42,258 nucleotides of DNA from an uncultured Bacteroidales bacterium (GTDB lineage: Bacteria; Bacteroidota; Bacteroidia; Bacteroidales; F082). The notes beneath the pieces were generated by a model. The model was given only the letters and a program-made list of their open reading frames with translations. It made no database searches and was not told the DNA's origin. This document shows, piece after piece, positions 40,489 to 42,258 of this stretch. The translations under genes and the position numbers were made by a program. The stretch is taken from assembly GCA_900318465.1 (NCBI GenBank), contig ONKQ01000026.1:1-42258 (forward strand). Direction: 5' to 3'. Position 1 is the first letter of the stretch, and the number at the start of each line of letters is the position of its first letter.

Positions 40489-42258
40489 TTATGGATTATG
40501 CCCTTGAATTGTGTCGGTTTCTGGAAGTTTTATCTTGCCTTCATGGATTTGCTGGTCCACTGTATATGTGGCATGGTTGCGCACGGATTCGTCAATGGTG
40601 ATGCCTAACCTTTCGGCGTCGGCTTTCACGGCATCAAACCATTCTTTGTAGTTGCGGATTTTTTGTTCCATTTGCCGGATAAGGATTTCACGATATTCTT
40701 TGGCTCCGACTTTGGTGCCACGCATCAGTGGGCGTCCGAAGAGCACGTTTTCTGTCTCTCGGTCGATGGCCTGTTGCAGAGAAATGCCTTCAGTCACCAT
40801 GAAGCCGGAAACGCTATTCATCCATTCGGGGTCACTTTTTATTTGACGGCGAATGTCGCGTTTCTTCCAGTAGTCATCGTTGAGAAGTCTGGGGTTGCGA
40901 GCTGTTGGTATACCTTCGCCGGCGATTTCGGGGAAATAGGCTTCGGGGGTTTTGCGCATCAAGTTCAATGTGTAGCCCTCCAATTTGATAAGGTAAAGCG
41001 AGTCGGGATAGTTCCAGGCGATGGTATTGTGGGCGTTTTGATCGTGGAAGAGGCTGTCAATGAGTTGCTCCTGCCGTTGGCGGAAACGCTCCTCGCCGAT
41101 ACAGAGTTGTATGATGGCATCTTCGGCAAAGCCTTCGGTGGCGCGGTACATTTGGCTGCTGCTTGAGAACCATACGATGTAGTCGGCATCAAGGAGATAA
41201 TCGAGGCGGTCGAGCGTGTTGACGCTATCGATGATTTTGTCGACATCCTGATAGGCGACACGGTTGTAATACCAGAACTGGAAGTCGGAAAACACCTCTT
41301 GGGGAGGAATATATGCCATTGTTCTCAATAGGAACGAGTTACCGATGAACAGGGCTGAGGGCTTGACCGTCGTGGAATCGGAAGTCAGCCAGTAGTCGCG
41401 TTCCTTGTAGTCGAATTTGTGGTCAAAGCGGATAGGTCGCATCAGGTTGAGTTCGCCTTCGAGGTCGCGGTTCATTGGTTCGCCGATGCGACATTCCGAA
41501 AGGTACTCGTTGCCGTATTCGATCTGGGGCAGACGGATATGGCGTTGCTGTTCCATGAAGCGCAGCAGCGAGTCGGTGGCATAAACGCAGGAAAAGTTCC
41601 AGTGGTCGCCCGTGGGCGGAAACAGGTAGAACGAGCAGGTGTCTTTCATCCGCAGGAAATATTCGTTCATGTCGAAGCAGGGCATATCCGTTTCGGCAAA
41701 GCGTTTGATAAAATATTCCCTCGCGTTGAGTGTGGTGGTGTCGTGCTCGCGTCGTGGCAGATATTCGGGATAGATGATGCTCTTGCTCGGCGCGATGAAG
41801 GTCAACAAAGTGACATCATACTCGTCCAATATGCCTTTCACCTTGTTCATCAGGCGCACTTCCTGTTCGTAGCCTTCACGGGCGGCCTCGGCATCGGGAT
41901 ACCATTGGTACATTTCGGTGCCGTAATAGTCTTCGATGTTGTGACCGTAATAGAGCCATCTTTCCTTGCCCGAATAGATGTAACTCACATATTCTTTCCC
42001 GAAAAAATCCCAGCAATATTGGTGATAAAGCCTGATGATAGGCTCACGGAAGCCATAGTTGTTGGTGATGTATTTTTCGAGGTGTTCCTGGAAATAGCCG
42101 TTTTTGTACCATTCCCAGCGGAATTTCGGTTTGTTGGGCTTCATGAAATACCCCATCAATTCCTTGGTCTTGAAAGGCTTAAAGTGTTCCTGTATCATAA
42201 ACGAGAACAGGAAGACCATCAGGAGGCCGAAGAGAATGCCGTAGAATATGTTGCCGTT
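40489..42258 (-). CDS. AlgX/DHHW-like SGNH protein (X3), 5' end outside the window
   Basis: A paralogue of X1. The frame stays open to the right edge: 13 codons before the ATG at 42219 encode hydrophobic residues (GILFGLL), completing a membrane helix, so the real start lies beyond 42258. Motifs are SGKERWLYYG, IAPSKSIIYPEYLP, GDHW at 204-207 (counted from 42219; Asp shifted by one position relative to X1), and FIGNSF with GNS at 293-295 replacing GDS. Two EW modules lie at about 463-497 and 524-556, the first followed by ENVLFGRPLMR. It is probably active, but the changed boxes leave doubt. It is upstream of the MBOAT in the same operon, 33 bp apart. Confidence 0.75.
   Translation of the reverse strand, partial: NGNIFYGILFGLLMVFLFSFMIQEHFKPFKTKELMGYFMKPNKPKFRWEWYKNGYFQEHLEKYITNNYGFREPIIRLYHQYCWDFFGKEYVSYIYSGKERWLYYGHNIEDYYGTEMYQWYPDAEAAREGYEQEVRLMNKVKGILDEYDVTLLTFIAPSKSIIYPEYLPRREHDTTTLNAREYFIKRFAETDMPCFDMNEYFLRMKDTCSFYLFPPTGDHWNFSCVYATDSLLRFMEQQRHIRLPQIEYGNEYLSECRIGEPMNRDLEGELNLMRPIRFDHKFDYKERDYWLTSDSTTVKPSALFIGNSFLLRTMAYIPPQEVFSDFQFWYYNRVAYQDVDKIIDSVNTLDRLDYLLDADYIVWFSSSSQMYRATEGFAEDAIIQLCIGEERFRQRQEQLIDSLFHDQNAHNTIAWNYPDSLYLIKLEGYTLNLMRKTPEAYFPEIAGEGIPTARNPRLLNDDYWKKRDIRRQIKSDPEWMNSVSGFMVTEGISLQQAIDRETENVLFGRPLMRGTKVGAKEYREILIRQMEQKIRNYKEWFDAVKADAERLGITIDESVRNHATYTVDQQIHEGKIKLPETDTIQGHNP

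Overview
The window looks like a chromosomal segment of a Bacteroidota organism, most likely an uncultured Bacteroidales. The evidence is: lipoproteins with short Bacteroidota signal peptides, three secreted proteins ending in type IX secretion (T9SS) sorting domains, BACON domains, DUF4271 and DUF6029 family genes, the gene order DUF4271-hemD-rnpA-yidD, few Shine-Dalgarno sequences, and repeated TAnnTTTG -7 promoter boxes. I see no prophage, insertion sequence, CRISPR array or replication origin. All functional calls come from reading the translated sequence; no database search was run.

Left half (1-26000), mostly housekeeping. Minus strand 145-5604: a DUF2135-like lipoprotein, a MORN-repeat lipoprotein, dihydroorotase (pyrC) overlapping a polyprenol-phosphate mannosyltransferase, and a secreted PNGase F-like deglycosylase. 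A T9SS-exported esterase (plus) converges on an O-antigen-ligase-like gene that follows an S41 processing protease. Next come yidD, rnpA, hemD and DUF4271, then a broken RelE/YafQ-type toxin with its antitoxin. On the plus strand follow aspartate kinase and trmO. On the minus strand, a possible redox/outer-membrane operon (TlpA, DUF6029, Omp28-like) runs into a first MBOAT O-acyltransferase plus an SGNH-like partner. manA (minus) diverges from an M20 amidohydrolase and rnr (plus).

Right half (26000-42258), an accessory surface-glycan region. Plus strand: two tandem BACON lipoproteins and a GT-C-type membrane glycosyltransferase fused to a lectin-like tail, then tRNA-Cys, two paralogous T9SS-exported CotH-type kinases, and a membrane-anchored GH16-like protein. 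Facing them on the minus strand is a four-gene AlgI/AlgX-like operon: three AlgX/DHHW-like proteins and one MBOAT. It runs off the right edge.

The most interesting observations are these. A gapless module of about 34 residues, which I cannot name, occurs six times in the GH16-like protein and the three AlgX-like proteins, tying the two facing operons together. A run of five 7-bp repeats inside the second MBOAT gene would switch off its last membrane helix if the copy number changed by one. The GT-C/lectin fusion is unusual. One AlgX-like protein has lost its predicted catalytic residues. Several families of short repeats fill most of the intergenic gaps.
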